DNA of 64,000 bases, from NCBI RefSeq assembly GCF_011516945.1, contig NZ_WOTH01000001.1, forward strand, positions 62,001-126,000. Direction: 5' to 3'. A program made the translations under genes and the position numbers. The notes beneath the pieces are model-generated. The model saw nothing but the letters and a program-made list of their open reading frames with translations. It was not told the origin of the DNA and did no database searches. This document shows positions 62,822 to 64,000 of the stretch, one piece after another. This DNA comes from Acetobacter estunensis. Lineage in GTDB: Bacteria > Pseudomonadota > Alphaproteobacteria > Acetobacterales > Acetobacteraceae. How positions within the stretch are numbered: the stretch's first letter is position 1; each line of letters begins with the position of its first letter.

Positions 62822-63805
62822 ATGTCGGGAACGCAGGACGCGACCGCAAAGCAGCTTGTGCCGGTAACGGTGCTGACGGGTTTTCTCGGCGCGGGCAAGA
62901 CCACGCTGCTCAACCACATCCTCACGGCCGAACACGGCAGGAAATACGCTGTCGTCATCAACGAATTCGGTGAACTCGGCGTGGACAACGACCTCGTGGT
63001 CGATGCCGACGAGGAAGTGTTCGAGATGAACAACGGTTGCATCTGCTGCACCGTGCGCGGCGATCTGATCCGCATTCTCGGCAGCCTGATGAAGCGGCGC
63101 ACGAAGTTCGACGGCATCATCGTGGAGACCACCGGTCTGGCCGATCCGGCTCCCGTGGCGCAGACTTTCTTCGTGGACGAGGATGTGCGCGGCAAGACAC
63201 GACTGGATGCCGTCGTCACGGTGGTGGACGCCTACAACGTGCTGGCCACGCTTGATGAAAGCCCCGAGGCCGTGCATCAGGTCGCGTTCGCGGATGTCAT
63301 CATCCTCAACAAGACCGACCTCGTGGACGAGGCGAAGCTTGAGGAGATCGAGAAACGTCTGCGTCAGATCAACGCCCATGTGCGTATTCATCGGGCTGTG
63401 CGCGGCGATGTTCCGTTGACGGATGTGCTCGATCAGGGCGGCTTCGATCTTCAGCGCGCGCTGGCCTATGAGCCGGACTTTCTCGAAAACACCGAACATT
63501 CTCACGAGGAGGGCGTCACCAGCATTTCCCTCTCCGTGAAGGAACCTCTGGACGAGGGGCGTTTCCATGCGTGGATCAGCGCGCTGCTTCAGGAGCAGGG
63601 CGGCGACATCCTGCGCACCAAGGGTATCCTCGATTTCAAGGGGCGTGACGAACGGTTTGCCTTTCAGGCCGTGCACATGATGGCGGATGGGGATTTCATC
63701 GGCCCGTGGAAGGCGGGGGAGCCGCGTGAGTCACGACTGGTGCTGATCGGGCGCAACCTCAACCGTCCGCGTTTGCGTCGTGGTCTTGAAAGCTGCCGGG
63801 CCTGA
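62822..63805 (+). CDS. CobW/G3E family GTPase, metal chaperone
   Basis: A 327-residue P-loop GTPase of the COG0523 family. Walker A GFLGAGKTTLLNHIL lies near 19-33, the switch with EFGELGVDNDL, the metal-binding CxCC motif NNGCICCTVRGD near 72-83, and NKTDLVDE as the guanine-specificity motif. C-terminal domain about 235-320. Function: delivery of zinc or another metal to a client. Start ATG 62822 has the ribosome binding site AAAAGGAGAA. Followed by a probable WD40 protein, the pairing seen in many alphaproteobacteria. Confidence 0.93.
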   Translation: MSGTQDATAKQLVPVTVLTGFLGAGKTTLLNHILTAEHGRKYAVVINEFGELGVDNDLVVDADEEVFEMNNGCICCTVRGDLIRILGSLMKRRTKFDGIIVETTGLADPAPVAQTFFVDEDVRGKTRLDAVVTVVDAYNVLATLDESPEAVHQVAFADVIILNKTDLVDEAKLEEIEKRLRQINAHVRIHRAVRGDVPLTDVLDQGGFDLQRALAYEPDFLENTEHSHEEGVTSISLSVKEPLDEGRFHAWISALLQEQGGDILRTKGILDFKGRDERFAFQAVHMMADGDFIGPWKAGEPRESRLVLIGRNLNRPRLRRGLESCRA

Positions 63806-63843
63806 ATGACGGTTTTTGAAAACACACCGCAAGGAGAGTGGAC

Positions 63844-64000
63844 ATGAGCGAGACGGGAGCGGGCTTCCCTTCTGTGGTGGAGAGTCGCGGCGCGGAGTGC
63901 ACGATCGAAGGGCATGTGACGGCTTGCTGCGCGGCCCGCGACAATCGCAGCTTCGCTTTCGCGACCGGTGAGGGCGATCTGCTGATCGCGCCGCGCGAAA
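63844..64000 (+). CDS. Probable WD40-repeat protein, N-terminal fragment
   Basis: An open frame from ATG 63844, behind CAAGGAGAG, continues to the end of the window. The visible 52 residues begin MSETGAGFPSVVESRGAECT and include HVTACCAARDNRSFAFATGE, the shape of a WD40 blade. Together with the adjacent COG0523 gene this matches the usual CobW/WD40 pair. Incomplete. Confidence 0.6.
   Translation, partial: MSETGAGFPSVVESRGAECTIEGHVTACCAARDNRSFAFATGEGDLLIAPRE

Overview
The window looks like a chromosomal segment of an alphaproteobacterium of the acetic acid bacterium group (Acetobacteraceae). The grounds are family recognition only: a membrane-bound PQQ glucose dehydrogenase, a heme A synthase, a CobW/WD40-type pair, GlnE, OpgC and a sugar-porter MFS, all in high-GC sequence. 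No rRNA, tRNA or CRISPR array was seen.

Layout. 1-17844 is host core: a partial membrane protein; an IclR regulator with a GlcG/HbpS-like protein and an MFS exporter; FUSC exporter, apt, hybrid histidine kinase, Bcr/CflA-type MFS and VTT protein; ctaA; SGNH hydrolase and OpgC; Mrp; a small His/Lys-rich secreted protein; and rlmJ-gpsA. 17823-21049 is an AT-rich integrated element in the 5' end of rlmJ. It is bounded by 22-bp direct repeats, its tyrosine integrase is split by a 100-bp inverted-repeat insertion, and it carries iteron-like repeats and two small genes. 21117-36915 is host again: membrane protein/PfpI pair, aspartate beta-decarboxylase, a frameshifted HWE kinase, PQQ glucose dehydrogenase, an unknown helical protein, a small secreted protein, a GH20 hexosaminidase, a RgpF/HAD protein, a NagD-like HAD and pyrD. 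37060-50560 is a compact contractile-tail phage module. 50604-64000 is host: TonB receptor, sugar porter, glycine-zipper protein, Bcp peroxiredoxin, glnE, an AsmA-like giant, CobW and the start of a probable WD40 protein.

The phage module runs in one direction with mostly overlapping or tightly packed genes: HTH regulator, small and large terminase, portal, scaffold, capsid, connectors, a neck/tail protein fused to a GH99/WbsX-like domain, sheath, tube, tail chaperone, an Arg/Ser-rich protein in the tape-measure slot, a gpU-like protein and a LysM tail-X protein. The chaperone gene ends in a classic -1 slippery heptamer directly before its stop, with an open -1 extension, as in lambda G/GT and P2 E/E'. 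No integrase, replication, lysis, hub, baseplate or fibre genes are present, so it is either a truncated prophage or a domesticated particle cluster.

Points of most interest: the nested insertion in the integrase whose removal restores one 409-codon frame exactly; the 11-bp-phased repeats inside the element; the glycosidase-like fusion in the phage neck region; the chaperone frameshift; and the twin operators around iclR. Two other frame breaks lie at or beside homopolymers (HWE kinase, scaffold) and could be sequencing errors.
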